Origin: Syntrophobacterales bacterium
GTDB lineage: Bacteria > Desulfobacterota > Syntrophia > Syntrophales > UBA5619
DNA: 64,000 bases
Assembly: GCA_019429105.1 (NCBI GenBank)
Contig: JAHYJE010000011.1
Span: 1 to 64,000, forward strand
Direction: 5' to 3'
Numbering within the stretch: the first letter of the stretch is position 1; each line of letters opens with the position of its first letter. A program made the translations under genes and the position numbers. Below are positions 1-9,037 of this stretch, in pieces. The notes below the pieces were generated by a model. That model ran no database searches, was not told the DNA's origin, and saw nothing but the letters and a program-made list of their open reading frames with translations.

Positions 1-2
1 TC

Positions 3-1151
3 GTCCTGACCGTACCCAGGGGGATTGACAAACCCTATTTCGACAAAAACGGCGTCATCTGGCTGAAATGCGGGGCGGACAAACGGCGGATCAATTCCAA
101 GGAGGAGCTGCGCCGGCTCTTCCAGATTTCCGATCAGTTCCACGTCGATGAATTGCCCACCCGGGCGGGCATCGACAAACTCGACAAGCTGCGTTTTCGC
201 GATTTCCTGCGCGATGTGTACAAGCAGGAATATCCCGACTCGCCCGCCGAACTTCTGCGGCTTTTACAGAACATGAACCTGGCCACCGCTGAGGGGATGC
301 TGAATCTGGCGGGTGTTCTTCTGTTTGCCGAGCGTCCGGAGTGGATCAAACCCCAGTTTGTCGTCAAGGCGATCCGCTATCCGGGAAACGAAATCCACGT
401 CAGCGACTATATCGATACCGAGGATTTTTCCGGTTCCCTGCGCAAGATGTTCGACGATTCCCTGGCGTTTGTCATGCGCAACCTGCACAAGGTGCAGGCC
501 GGGCGCGGCGTCAATGCGCCGGGTCTGCCGGAGATCCCGGAGGCGGTTTTCGAGGAGCTGCTGGTCAATGCCCTGATCCATCGGGACTATCTGGTAAGCG
601 CCACGATTCGTCTTTTCATCTTCGACAACCGCATCGAGATCATCAGTCCCGGCCATCTGCCCGATAACCTCACGGTGGAGAAAATTCGTACGGGGATGTC
701 CAATATCCGCAACCCGATTCTGGTTTCCTTTGTGGCCAAGGGGCTTTTGCCCTATCACGGGCTCGGCTCCGGGATCAAACGGGCGCTGGAGGAATGGCCT
801 GATATCGACTTTACCGATGATCGGGATTGCTGCCTGTTCACCGCAACGGTTCACCGGAAAGCAATATCTGGTTCGGGAGAACTCACTGGTTTGCCGGAAA
901 GTGCGGGGAAAACGTCGGGGAAAAGTTCACCAATAAGTTCACCAATAGGTTCACCGAAAACAGAAGATCGAATAATTGAACTTCTCCGGCAAAACAATTC
1001 CATTACAACGGGAGAATTGGGAAAAACAATTGGAATATCCAAGAGGGCGGTATTGAAACAGATCAATAAGCTGAAAGAACAAGACCGTCTTCGTCGCATC
1101 GGCCCGACCAGGGGTGGGTATTGGGAAGTAATCGAAAAGAGTGAAGGATAA
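3..1151 (+). CDS. AlbA/RecG-C-type ATP-binding transcriptional regulator-like protein (5' end outside window)
   Basis: The reading frame is open from base 3, so the start lies before the window. The visible 382 residues show a RecG-C-terminal-like ATP-binding domain (HATPase_c_4 type) around the motif ELLVNALIHRDY (about nt 550-590) and the following EIISPGHLP and GLGSGIKRALEEW blocks. The C-terminus (about nt 960-1110) is a winged helix-turn-helix (ITTGELGKTIGISKRAVLKQ). Such proteins usually have an N-terminal Schlafen AlbA_2 domain; only its end could be visible here. Family members are putative regulators or defence-associated proteins, and the substrate is unknown. The next gene has the same ATPase-wHTH architecture and overlaps this one in the ORF sense. 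The linker between the two domains is a small tandem repeat. Confidence 0.75.
   Translation, partial: VLTVPRGIDKPYFDKNGVIWLKCGADKRRINSKEELRRLFQISDQFHVDELPTRAGIDKLDKLRFRDFLRDVYKQEYPDSPAELLRLLQNMNLATAEGMLNLAGVLLFAERPEWIKPQFVVKAIRYPGNEIHVSDYIDTEDFSGSLRKMFDDSLAFVMRNLHKVQAGRGVNAPGLPEIPEAVFEELLVNALIHRDYLVSATIRLFIFDNRIEIISPGHLPDNLTVEKIRTGMSNIRNPILVSFVAKGLLPYHGLGSGIKRALEEWPDIDFTDDRDCCLFTATVHRKAISGSGELTGLPESAGKTSGKSSPISSPIGSPKTEDRIIELLRQNNSITTGELGKTIGISKRAVLKQINKLKEQDRLRRIGPTRGGYWEVIEKSEG
924..959 (+). repeat. 12-nt tandem repeat in a protein linker
   Basis: Three consecutive 12-nt units (AGTTCACCAATA twice, then GGTTCACCGAAA) encode SSPI-SSPI-GSPK-like linker residues between the ATPase and winged-helix domains. 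The repeat number probably varies by slippage in whole codons, so the frame is kept. Confidence 0.8.
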
Positions 1152-1173
1152 TCGATTCGATAACGTGAAAACT

Positions 1174-1335
1174 ATGAAGAAACCTGCAACCTCTAAAACG
1201 CCCCCGATGGTTCGGGAAGACCTACTGCCGGAGTATAACTTTGACTACCGGAAGGCCAAGTCCAACCGCTTCGCCGATCGGAAGGAAGATCAGCGCGAGA
1301 ATGAACAACCGGTGGGCACAGGCGGAGGCGCCACG
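1174..1335 (+). pseudogene. antitoxin-like N-terminal remnant, in frame with the DUF4062 gene
   Basis: The stretch encodes MVREDLLPEYNFDYRKAK followed by SNRFADR. The core EYxFDYxKAKxNRFA is, to my knowledge, typical of short (about 70-80 residue) antitoxin-like proteins that sit beside PIN or RelE-type toxins. After the motif the sequence diverges and runs without a stop into the DUF4062 protein. I see no ribosome binding site for ATG 1174 or ATG 1207. It is probably a decayed fragment, although translation as an N-terminal extension of the next gene is possible. Confidence 0.45.
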
Positions 1336-2874
1336 ATGACCACGAAGCTCTGTGTTTTTGTCAGTTCGGTCCAAAAGGAACTGGAAGACGAGCGCCTTAT
1401 CGTCCAGAACCTGGTCAACACCGATGCTTTTCTGTCGGCTTACTGCACACCCGTACTTTACGAGCTGGAACCGGCCTCCCCGGAGAAGGCGCTGGAGGGA
1501 TGCCTGCAATCTCTCGACGGTTGCCAGGTTTATCTGCTGATCGTCGGTAGCGAGTACGGCACGCCGGTGGGAGGTCTGTCGATCACCCATGCCGAGTATC
1601 GACGTGCTAAGAAAAAAGCACTGCCCATACTGGCGTTCATCAAGGGCGACCGCAGCTTAAAAAGGGAGCGGGGGACATCAAAACTTCTTGCTGAACTCGA
1701 TGCAGACGGGCCGAAATTCAAGCGTTTCGGCAACGTCATCGAGCTCCAAAAGGAAGTCCGTGCTGCCTTGGTGAAGCTTCTTGCAGACAAATTCGGCATT
1801 GCCCCGTCCAGCGACGAGGATAAGATCGCCCAGCAGACCATCGAGGCCACCTCTTCGTTCGAATCGCAGCCGCTTGTTCGTCTCCGTTGGCAGGATCTTG
1901 ACCACGATGTGTTACGCAGATTGATTGCCGTGGCCGAGAACCGAGACGCAGGAAGTCTTTCGGCGGCGGATCTCATGTCGGGTGCCTCTGCTCGCGGCCT
2001 TGCCTGGCGTGACCAGGGCACAGGCTTAACCTACGCCACCGCTGCTGGCATTGTTCTCCTTGCCAAGGATCCCTCGATGGTGTTTCCCCAGTGCCGCATT
2101 CTCGCCGATGCCTACCGAAGTACTGAACCGGACGGCGACCCGCGGGACCACGAGGACATCCGGTCGCCCATGCCGTTGGCAATCGATCGCGCCATCGCCT
2201 TCATAGATCGCAACACCCGCCACCCGATGCGTATCGTCGGGCTCGAACGCCTGCGTCTTGACGAGTACCCTGTCGATGGTCTGCGCGAGGCGCTGGTCAA
2301 CGCAGTGGCGCATCGCCAGTACGAGGACGCCGGTCGCAAGATCATCCTTGAGATCTTCGCTGATCGAGTCACCCTCTTGAGCCCTGGCCTTCCCCCTCGA
2401 CCGCTCACGCTCGCCAACTTGCGCAAGGGGAAATACCGCCCCTGTTCGCGAAACCCTGTTCTGGCCCAGTGTCTGTCATACTTTCACCGAATAGAGGAAC
2501 GCGGCAGCGGCTTCCGCCGGATGCACGACCAGATGCTCGACCACGGGCTCGATCCGCCGCTCCTTGGTACAGACATGGGCTATTTCCAGATTACATTCCC
2601 CGGTCCGGGCGATAACGTCGAGCGACTGCGAGTGCCTGAGAAGCGGCTTTTGGTGACCCCGGCGATCGAGGCGCGTCTGAATGATCGGCAAAAGGCGATA
2701 TTGGCGTATATCCTGGAGCATGGATCGGTCACAAGCGGATGGTGTCGAAAAGAGTTTGGAGTTGCCTACCTGACAGTGTATCGCGACTTGACCGCGCTTC
2801 TCGAACTTGGAATCGTTCAAACCACCGGTCGCGGTCGAAGCACGAAATATATCATTGAAGGGGATCATGGTTAA
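1336..2874 (+). CDS. DUF4062 / RecG-C-like ATPase / winged-helix protein
   Basis: The start at ATG 1336 is chosen because GGAGG lies 7 nt upstream and the protein then opens directly with the DUF4062 fold ([16 protein letters not shown], about residues 4-85). Residues about 310-420 form an HATPase_c_4 (RecG C-terminal) domain with [14 protein letters not shown] and a glycine-rich [13 protein letters not shown] block. The last 60 residues are a winged helix ([21 protein letters not shown]). DUF4062 is found in defence and signalling proteins; its biochemical role is not settled. An in-frame extension back to GTG 1141 carries the antitoxin-like remnant. It is probably co-transcribed with the preceding ATPase gene. 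The function is unknown; a regulatory or defence role is inferred from architecture and position beside another defence remnant. Confidence 0.75.
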   Translation: MTTKLCVFVSSVQKELEDERLIVQNLVNTDAFLSAYCTPVLYELEPASPEKALEGCLQSLDGCQVYLLIVGSEYGTPVGGLSITHAEYRRAKKKALPILAFIKGDRSLKRERGTSKLLAELDADGPKFKRFGNVIELQKEVRAALVKLLADKFGIAPSSDEDKIAQQTIEATSSFESQPLVRLRWQDLDHDVLRRLIAVAENRDAGSLSAADLMSGASARGLAWRDQGTGLTYATAAGIVLLAKDPSMVFPQCRILADAYRSTEPDGDPRDHEDIRSPMPLAIDRAIAFIDRNTRHPMRIVGLERLRLDEYPVDGLREALVNAVAHRQYEDAGRKIILEIFADRVTLLSPGLPPRPLTLANLRKGKYRPCSRNPVLAQCLSYFHRIEERGSGFRRMHDQMLDHGLDPPLLGTDMGYFQITFPGPGDNVERLRVPEKRLLVTPAIEARLNDRQKAILAYILEHGSVTSGWCRKEFGVAYLTVYRDLTALLELGIVQTTGRGRSTKYIIEGDHG

Positions 2875-3005
2875 TCCATCACTTTTCTATCACCATATTG
2901 GCGGAATCTATCACCGGTCGTCCGAAATCGGCCGGAAAAGACCTGACGATGGGGCTGAATCGGCGACAAACAAAGGAAGTCGGCCGGAAAACTTCTGAAA
3001 ACGGC

Positions 3006-3380
3006 ATGAACTATAAGAAAAAACTCATTGAAGTCGTATTGCCGCTGGATGCCATCAACAGGGCGTCGGCTCGGGAGAAGTCTATCCGCCACGGGCATCC
3101 GAGCACGCTGCATCTCTGGTGGGCGCGGCGGCCCCTGGCGGCGGTGTTGAAACGCTTCCATGGAACCGTGACTCTGGACCCCGCCCGTGTGGGGCGAGAC
3201 GCCAGCCGCATCGCCGATGAGGTGATTGCCCATCTCTCCGGTCTGGTCGGTGCCGCTGTAACTGTCACGCTGGAGGTGGAGGCGGATATCCCCTCCGGCG
3301 CCCCGGAGCACGTGGTTCGCACCGTGACCGAGAACAGCCGGACCTTGAAATTCACCAGCCAGGAATTCGAAAAGGAATAA
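3006..3380 (+). pseudogene. chimeric remnant: DUF1156 methylase N-terminus joined to DUF499 ATPase C-terminus
   Basis: The first 44 or so residues ([20 protein letters not shown], then [21 protein letters not shown]) match the conserved start of DUF1156 DNA methylases. The remainder ([36 protein letters not shown]) matches the conserved C-terminus of DUF499 ATPases. Full members of each family are several hundred to over a thousand residues long, so this 124-residue ORF looks like the in-frame product of a large deletion between two neighbouring anti-phage genes, with a junction near nt 3138-3150. Upstream codons are open to 2898, but ATG 3006 aligns with the usual methylase start. Neither catalytic domain remains, so a function is unlikely. 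Confidence 0.7.
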
Positions 3381-3405
3381 ATATTAATAATCTTAGGGGA
3401 ATGCT

Positions 3406-4977
3406 GTGCTGAAGAGCATCAATAATTTCAGGGAAGACCGGGTTTTGCAACGAAGGATGCTGCTGGCGGCGCTCTCGGGCGGCCTGCTTTTTTTCTCTTT
3501 TCCGCAATTCGGAAACGGGCTGGTGGCCTGGTTTGCCCTCTTGCCGCTGTTTTATGCGCTGAAGGGGTCAACCCCGGCGGAGGGTTTTCGGACTGGTTTC
3601 ATCACCGGCATGGTTGCCAACATCGGCATTCTTTACTGGATTTCCTATGTCGTCGTGCAGTATGGCGGCCTGCCTCTCTATGTCGGAGTGGCGGTGATGC
3701 TGCTGCTTGCCGCGTACCTGAGCATCTACACAGGACTTTTTGCGGCCGGGGCGGTTTTCTTCCGTAAAGGCGGGAACGATTCGCTGCTGGTCGTCCCGCT
3801 GCTGTGGGTTATCCTCGAGTTTGCCCGTTCCCGTTTCTTCACCGGTTTTCCCTGGGAAAATCTTGGCTATTCCCAGTATCTTAACTCAATCATTATCCAG
3901 ATAGCAGATATTACTGGTGTTTACGGAGTATCGTTTGCGATCGTGCTGGTCAACAAGGCGATCTTTGAAATTCTGGAAGCGCGCCGCGCGACCGGCAGGA
4001 TACCCATCGGAAAGCTGCTGATTGCGTTTGCCGTTGTGCTGCTGATCGTTTTCTATGGTTTTTTCCGGCTTGCCGACATCAAAGATTCACTGACCGAAGC
4101 GCCGTCGGCCGAGGTGGCCCTTGTGCAGGGGAATATCGATCAAAACAGCAAGTGGGACCCCCGCTATCAAGCGGAAACAATCGATATTTATGCAGGCCTT
4201 TCCCTGGGTGCGCTTCCTGCCCGAGGCGGCCTCATCGTCTGGCCGGAGACGGCGGCGCCGTTCTTTTTCGGTTATCCTTCTCCTTTACAGAAAAAGGTGA
4301 TCGCCCTGGCCCGGACGGCTGAGCGCGCCCTGCTTTTCGGCAGCCCCCATTATGAACAGGAAGGCGCAACTGCAGCCTACATGAACAGCGCCTATCTGCT
4401 GGAACCGGGTGGGGCGGTTGCCGGTCGTTACGACAAGGTGCACCTTGTCCCTTATGGCGAATATGTCCCGCTAAAACAATTATTTCCCTTCATCGGCAAG
4501 CTGGTGACAGGCATCGGCGATTTTCGGGCTGGAAGTGATTTTGCGCCCCTTGTCAGCGGCAAGCGCCGTTTCGGGGTTTTTATCTGTTATGAGGGAATCT
4601 TTCCCGAGGCGGCCCGGGCGTACAAAAAGCGCGGGGCCGAGCTGCTGGTAAATATCACCAATGATGCCTGGTTCGGTAAAACTTCAGCCCCGTATCAGCA
4701 TCTGTCGATGACCGTCTTCCGGGCCGTGGAAACCAGGCTCTTTCTCGTGCGTGCGGCCAATACCGGGATCAGCGCCATCATCGCTCCCACCGGCCAGATT
4801 AGCTCCCGGACGGCCATTTTTACCAGGACCGTTCTGAGGGGGGAAGTGAAATATGTTGACAAAAAGACCTTTTATGCGGCATACGGCGATACCTTTGCAT
4901 ATATCTGTTTTATCATGCTGATCGTATATGAAGTCATAACAAGAAGGAGAATGAAACATGCAGGAAGAAATACATGA
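3406..4977 (+). CDS. lnt: apolipoprotein N-acyltransferase
   Basis: Inner-membrane enzyme that transfers an acyl chain from phospholipid to the N-terminal cysteine of apolipoproteins, the last step in lipoprotein maturation. The N-terminal about 210 residues are hydrophobic with several membrane spans; the C-terminal part is a nitrilase-like periplasmic domain. The catalytic triad is visible as Glu in IVWPETAAPF, Lys in RYDKVHLVPYGEYVP and Cys in GVFICYEGIF. The length (523 residues) is normal. The start is GTG 3406, with AGGGGA 5 nt upstream. The 3' end overlaps the prfB start by 20 nt, so the two are probably translationally coupled. The lipoproteins encoded in this window (LysM transglycosylase, RND adaptor) would be its substrates. 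Confidence 0.96.
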   Translation: MLKSINNFREDRVLQRRMLLAALSGGLLFFSFPQFGNGLVAWFALLPLFYALKGSTPAEGFRTGFITGMVANIGILYWISYVVVQYGGLPLYVGVAVMLLLAAYLSIYTGLFAAGAVFFRKGGNDSLLVVPLLWVILEFARSRFFTGFPWENLGYSQYLNSIIIQIADITGVYGVSFAIVLVNKAIFEILEARRATGRIPIGKLLIAFAVVLLIVFYGFFRLADIKDSLTEAPSAEVALVQGNIDQNSKWDPRYQAETIDIYAGLSLGALPARGGLIVWPETAAPFFFGYPSPLQKKVIALARTAERALLFGSPHYEQEGATAAYMNSAYLLEPGGAVAGRYDKVHLVPYGEYVPLKQLFPFIGKLVTGIGDFRAGSDFAPLVSGKRRFGVFICYEGIFPEAARAYKKRGAELLVNITNDAWFGKTSAPYQHLSMTVFRAVETRLFLVRAANTGISAIIAPTGQISSRTAIFTRTVLRGEVKYVDKKTFYAAYGDTFAYICFIMLIVYEVITRRRMKHAGRNT

Positions 4978-6050
4978 AATGCTCGTCGATTTAACCCAAA
5001 GGCTGGAAAAATTCGGAGACTGTCTTTGACTTGCCTGAAAAGGAACTGCGAATACGAGAGCTGGAAAAGGAGTTGGAAAAGGCCGGTTTCTGGGATGACC
5101 CGGAGAAAGCCGGAACCTTGCTCCGCGAGAAGAGCAATCTGTCAGAAATTGTAGGGAAGTGGAAGGGACGTACGGAGAGTCTGGCCGATTTCCGGGAACT
5201 TGCCGAAATGGCCGCAACGGAAAAGGACAATAAAGCCGAAGCAGACATAAGAAAAGAGCTTGCTCAAATCGACGCCGAGCTGCGCGATGAAGAGCTGAAA
5301 ATGATGCTGGGCTCCGAGCAGGATGTGATGAACGCCATCATGTCGATTCATGCCGGGGCGGGGGGCACCGAAGCGCAGGATTGGGCCGAGATGATTCTGC
5401 GGATGTATCTGCGCTGGGCGGAAAGAAAAGGCTTTCAAACCGAGATCATAGACTACCTCCCCGGCGACGAGGCGGGTCTCAAGAGCGTATCGTGGACGCT
5501 TAAAGGCGAGTATGCCTACGGCTACGCGAAGGCGGAGATCGGCATTCACCGGCTGGTGCGAATCTCCCCCTTTGACGCCGGGGCCAGACGGCACACCTCT
5601 TTTGCCTCCGTTTTCGTCTTCCCGGAGGTTGATGACCGCATCGTCGTCGAGATTGATGAAAAAGACCTGCGCATCGACACCTTTCGTTCCTCCGGCGCGG
5701 GCGGGCAGCATGTCAACAAGACCGATTCGGCGATCCGTATTACCCATCTGCCGACCGGGATTGTCGTGCAGTGTCAAAATGAGCGTTCGCAGCACAAAAA
5801 CAAGTCAATGGCAATGAAATATCTGCGCTCGCGCCTCTATGCGATGAAATTGAAGGAGCAGAACGAGAAACTTGCCGAAGTGAATAAAACGAAGAAAAAC
5901 ATCAACTTTGGAAGTCAGATACGTTCCTATGTTTTGCACCCCTACAAAATGGTAAAGGATCACCGCACGGATTTGGAAACCGGGAACGTCAGCCAGGTGC
6001 TCGATGGGGACATAGACCGTTTTATTGAGGGATATCTGATCCAGAATTGA
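4958..6050 (+). CDS. prfB: peptide chain release factor 2 (programmed +1 frameshift)
   Basis: Recognises UGA and UAA stop codons and triggers peptide release. The start is ATG 4958, with AAGGAG upstream at 4944-4949. After 23 codons the zero frame reaches TGA at 5027-5029. A +1 shift at CTT-TGA-C continues at GAC 5028 into 340 further codons, giving a 363-residue product of normal RF2 length. The SPF tripeptide anticodon is seen in RISPFDAGARR and the catalytic GGQ in SSGAGGQHVNKTDSA. Level-sensing by the frameshift is the classic autoregulation: low RF2 slows termination at the in-frame UGA and favours the shift. The 3' end overlaps the convergent mocA gene by 29 nt. Confidence 0.95.
5015..5030 (+). 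promoter_or_regulatory. RF2 +1 recoding site
   Basis: The slippery CTT TGA C sits at 5024-5030. A Shine-Dalgarno-like GGAG at 5015-5018 replaces the AGGGGG of E. coli at the same position relative to CTT. The internal SD, the slippery CUU and the weak stop context UGAC are all present, which supports programmed frameshifting rather than a sequencing error. Confidence 0.92.
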
Positions 6051-6672
6051 TTGTTGAAGTTGGAGAGACCTGCTTCTCGAGCCTGAGGAGATTCCGATAA
6101 TCTTCCTCGGTGTCAATGTCTAAATGGATGGCGCGATCGCCAACAGGCGTCTCCAGTATCTGATCGGCATATTCCGCGAAGATGGCTCTGGCACCGCAAT
6201 CACCGGTCAGCGCTGCTATTTTGGGGAAGGTCTGCCGGGCAAAGAGGACGGGATTGCCGCGGACTCCTGCAAATACCGGGATGACAATGGGCGCTTGCGA
6301 CCGATGGTAGGCTGCCAGGACGGCGTCTATTAATTCCGGACTGATGAGCGGCTGATCTCCAAGGAGAAATAATACCGCCTCTATATCCGGCGTCAGTGCC
6401 TGCAAACCAGCCTTGAGAGAAGTGCTCTGACCGTCTTTGTAGCCGTAATTTATAACAGTCTTCAAATCCCGCCCCTGCAGCAAGGGGAGGATGCTTTGCG
6501 CCTTATGCCCGAGGATCACAGCTACCTCGCTTAGCGACGACGCCAGGGCGGCGTCCACAACGCATTCCAGGATGGTTTTCCCCCGAAAGGGGAGGAGTTG
6601 CTTCGCCCTGTTCATCCGGGAACCTGCTCCGGCGGCAAGGACCACCCCGGCGACGCGCGCGGGACGATTCAT
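6022..6672 (-). CDS. mocA: MocA/MobA-like nucleotidyltransferase (molybdenum cofactor cytidylyl- or guanylyltransferase)
   Basis: The N-terminal signature GVVLAAGAGSRMNRAKQLLP is the NTP-binding loop of the MobA/MocA family, and FLLGDQPLIS carries the metal-binding Asp. MocA-type enzymes attach CMP to molybdopterin for xanthine-dehydrogenase-class enzymes, and this gene is last in a hydroxylase operon, so cytidylyltransferase is the best guess. Some relatives act in the selenium-dependent hydroxylase system. The start overlaps the yqeC stop by 4 nt (ATGA), so the genes are coupled. The 3' end overlaps prfB, which is convergent. Confidence 0.85.
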   Translation of the reverse strand: MNRPARVAGVVLAAGAGSRMNRAKQLLPFRGKTILECVVDAALASSLSEVAVILGHKAQSILPLLQGRDLKTVINYGYKDGQSTSLKAGLQALTPDIEAVLFLLGDQPLISPELIDAVLAAYHRSQAPIVIPVFAGVRGNPVLFARQTFPKIAALTGDCGARAIFAEYADQILETPVGDRAIHLDIDTEEDYRNLLRLEKQVSPTSTINSGSDIPQ

Positions 6673-7457
6673 TTCGCTCCCTCCAGGGGGTGAAATGAAT
6701 GGATGCGCACCCCCGCAAGCGCTTGCCCGACGACAACTCCCGCAACTCCGGGATGCAGGCTGTGGCGGAGCAATTCGGCAATCCGGACGCCGCTCTCCCG
6801 CCTTTTGCGGTCGTCGGCCTTGTTCAAAAAGATGAAGCGGCGGGCCTTGGGGGGGGATCCCTTCAAGAGGCCGTGGGGGTTGACAAAGAGGCGCGTCAGC
6901 GCCGCCTCGGTAATCGTTTCTCCTGCAGAAAGCTCCATCAGCTCACCGGCGCGCCCGGAACGGAAGACCATATTTTCATTCAACTTTGCCCCAACCGCCT
7001 CCAGTCCCGCCACCGCAACATGAATCGTCGTGCAGGAGGGAATGACCGGTTCGTGATCATCCGGCGACTTGAGGGGGCGCATCGCCGCTCCGTCGGCCTC
7101 CACGATGATCCAGTCGAAAAGACCAGACTCGGCGAAGGTGCAGATTGTCTCCGGGGAAAAACCCTGGAGTTTGCCGGAATCCGCCAGGCGCGTGGAGACG
7201 GCGGTAACATGCCTGGCCGCTTGAATGCAGGCCGACGCCAGCCGCATTATCAACTCCGGGTCTTGGTCAATAAATACCTTTTCTGACTGCTCCGCGGTGG
7301 GCGGAAAGATCCTGGTTGTGGTCGTGGTCAGCACCCTCATCCCGGTCCCAACCAGCAGCCGGGCGAGCTGAAACATCAGACTCGTTTTTCCGCCGCCCCC
7401 GGTCAGGCTCAATACTCCCCGCGATTCATTGCAAAATATCTCTTCGATCGTTTTCAT
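6669..7457 (-). CDS. yqeC: selenium cofactor biosynthesis protein YqeC
   Basis: A 262-residue P-loop protein with the Walker A loop LTGGGGKTSLM at residues 18-28 and TTTTTRIFPPT shortly after, both typical of YqeC. Members occur with YqeB in genomes that use a labile selenium cofactor in molybdenum hydroxylases; the exact reaction is not established. The conserved block FDWIIVEADGAAMRPLKSP follows around residue 115-135. The gene lies 7 nt after yqeB and overlaps mocA by 4 nt, as part of the same minus-strand operon. Confidence 0.88.
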   Translation of the reverse strand: MKTIEEIFCNESRGVLSLTGGGGKTSLMFQLARLLVGTGMRVLTTTTTRIFPPTAEQSEKVFIDQDPELIMRLASACIQAARHVTAVSTRLADSGKLQGFSPETICTFAESGLFDWIIVEADGAAMRPLKSPDDHEPVIPSCTTIHVAVAGLEAVGAKLNENMVFRSGRAGELMELSAGETITEAALTRLFVNPHGLLKGSPPKARRFIFLNKADDRKRRESGVRIAELLRHSLHPGVAGVVVGQALAGVRIHSFHPLEGAK

Positions 7458-7464
7458 GTGCCGC

Positions 7465-8274
7465 TTACCGGTTATAGGCGTTGAGCAGCGCTTCGAGAAC
7501 GGCGCCGCCCAGGGCTCGGGCTTTTTCCGAGATGGTGTCGCAATAATCTGCTTTACCGCGCGGATCGACGTCGCCGATCTTGAGCCCCCGGGCGACGATA
7601 GACGCGGGCCTGATCAGGCCGCGCAGGATGCCGTCGATCTTGGCAGTTATCTCATCCGTGCCGATTCTGCCGATCACTTCCCCCTTGCGGACCAGATCGC
7701 CGATCTGCTTTTCGGAACTGAAGACGCCGTCCGCCGGGGCGCGCAGCACCCGTTTTGCCGTGTAACCGCCGATATTGCCGGGGATGCCGGTATTCGCCTC
7801 GGCCATTCCCTCGGAAATCAGGCGGCCGAGATTGTGGCCGCGGTTAGTCTCGATCACTGCATGACAGTCCACTCCGGCCGTGAAGCCGGGGCCCAGGGCG
7901 ATCACAAGCGGGGCGTCGGCTATGGAAATACCCAGGTTTCGTTTGGCAACGGTTGCATCTATAAGCACATCCGGCCGCAAAAGGTGAATGGCTTCTCCCG
8001 CCGGATCCACTTGGACGGCGATCTTCCCGGCCGCCCAGGCGGCGGCAAGTTCGGCCCGGTCAACAACCTTGATTGCCTCGATTCCTTCCACTGTCATGCT
8101 CTTTTCGTGAACCGCTTCGCAGAAGGAGACATGCCGCCGGACAGCCAGGGGGGAACTGGTCTCTAACATCAGTATTCGCCTGAAGTTGGCGCAATAGAGT
8201 CGGCAGGCGATGCCGGTGGCCTGTTCTCCGGCGCCCTTGATAATTATGAAGAGCTCTTTTAGCCGGATATCCAC
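7465..8274 (-). CDS. yqeB: selenium-dependent molybdenum hydroxylase system protein YqeB
   Basis: Members of the EF2563/YqeB family accompany selenium-dependent molybdenum hydroxylases. The Rossmann-like N-terminus (ELFIIIKGAGEQATGIACRL) is preceded by an open frame back to 8358, but that extension lies inside xdhC and has no family character. I therefore place the start at GTG 8274, one base after the xdhC stop, giving 269 residues. Conserved segments include VLIDATVAKRN, VIALGPGFTAGVDCHAVIET and RGHNLGR. Together with YqeC it is the best sequence marker that this operon makes a selenium-containing hydroxylase. Confidence 0.87.
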   Translation of the reverse strand: MDIRLKELFIIIKGAGEQATGIACRLYCANFRRILMLETSSPLAVRRHVSFCEAVHEKSMTVEGIEAIKVVDRAELAAAWAAGKIAVQVDPAGEAIHLLRPDVLIDATVAKRNLGISIADAPLVIALGPGFTAGVDCHAVIETNRGHNLGRLISEGMAEANTGIPGNIGGYTAKRVLRAPADGVFSSEKQIGDLVRKGEVIGRIGTDEITAKIDGILRGLIRPASIVARGLKIGDVDPRGKADYCDTISEKARALGGAVLEALLNAYNR

Positions 8275-8275
8275 T

Positions 8276-9037
8276 TCATTCCAGTCCGTTATAGGTGGCG
8301 ATAAGCTGGCAGGCGATGCTGATTGCGATCTCCCGCGGGGAATTTCCGCCGTTGTCATGGCCGATTGGACAGCGGACAGAGGAGAGATCCAACCCCTTTT
8401 TCTCCAGGTTTTGTTTGATGCCGGCCCATTTGGATTTGCTGCCGATCATGCCGAGGTAACGGGTCGGATGGGGCAGAACCTCCTCCAGCACCTGCTGATC
8501 GACAGCGCCGCTGTAGGTCTGGATGGCAACGAAACTCCGCTGCGGATCCCAGTTGGTTTTTTCGATAAAGTCACGCCACTGGCACTGATGGCGGACCACG
8601 CCCTGCGGGATGGCCGGCGAGTTGATCCACTCTTCGCGCGTGTCGATCAGGTGAATCCGGAAGGGGGTTCCTTCCAGAACCTGACAGAGGGCCTGACCGA
8701 CATGGCCGGCGCCGAACAGGTAGAGCGACGGGCTATCGTTGAGCACTTCCAGATATAATTCCATGGTTCCTCCACAGGCGGGAAATTCCCCCCTTGGTTT
8801 TAACGGTATCTCCGAGGTGGCGCCCCTCAAACTGTCGAAGCATTTACGGGCATCCTCCAGGGCGTGAAGCTCCGGCGTTCCGCCGCCTACCGTGCCGAAG
8901 AATGTTCCGTCCGCAAGAACGATCATTTTGGCCCCCTGCTTGCGCGGGGTTGACCCGCTGCTCTTGGTGACGGTAACCAGTACGCACAACTGATCATTAC
9001 GCCGCAGTTCTTCTAATTTGCCGATCCAGTCCCACAT
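8276..9037 (-). CDS. xdhC: XdhC/CoxI family molybdenum cofactor insertion and sulfuration chaperone
   Basis: XdhC proteins bind sulfurated or selenated molybdenum cofactor and deliver it to xanthine-dehydrogenase-type enzymes. The N-terminal domain shows VTVTKSSGSTPRKQGAKMIV and FFGTVGGG. The C-terminal Rossmann domain begins at LYLFGAGHVGQALCQVLEG, and IGSKSKW follows. The 253-residue length is typical. The 5' end overlaps the 3' end of the molybdopterin subunit gene by 41 nt, and the stop is one base from the yqeB start. Confidence 0.9.
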   Translation of the reverse strand: MWDWIGKLEELRRNDQLCVLVTVTKSSGSTPRKQGAKMIVLADGTFFGTVGGGTPELHALEDARKCFDSLRGATSEIPLKPRGEFPACGGTMELYLEVLNDSPSLYLFGAGHVGQALCQVLEGTPFRIHLIDTREEWINSPAIPQGVVRHQCQWRDFIEKTNWDPQRSFVAIQTYSGAVDQQVLEEVLPHPTRYLGMIGSKSKWAGIKQNLEKKGLDLSSVRCPIGHDNGGNSPREIAISIACQLIATYNGLE

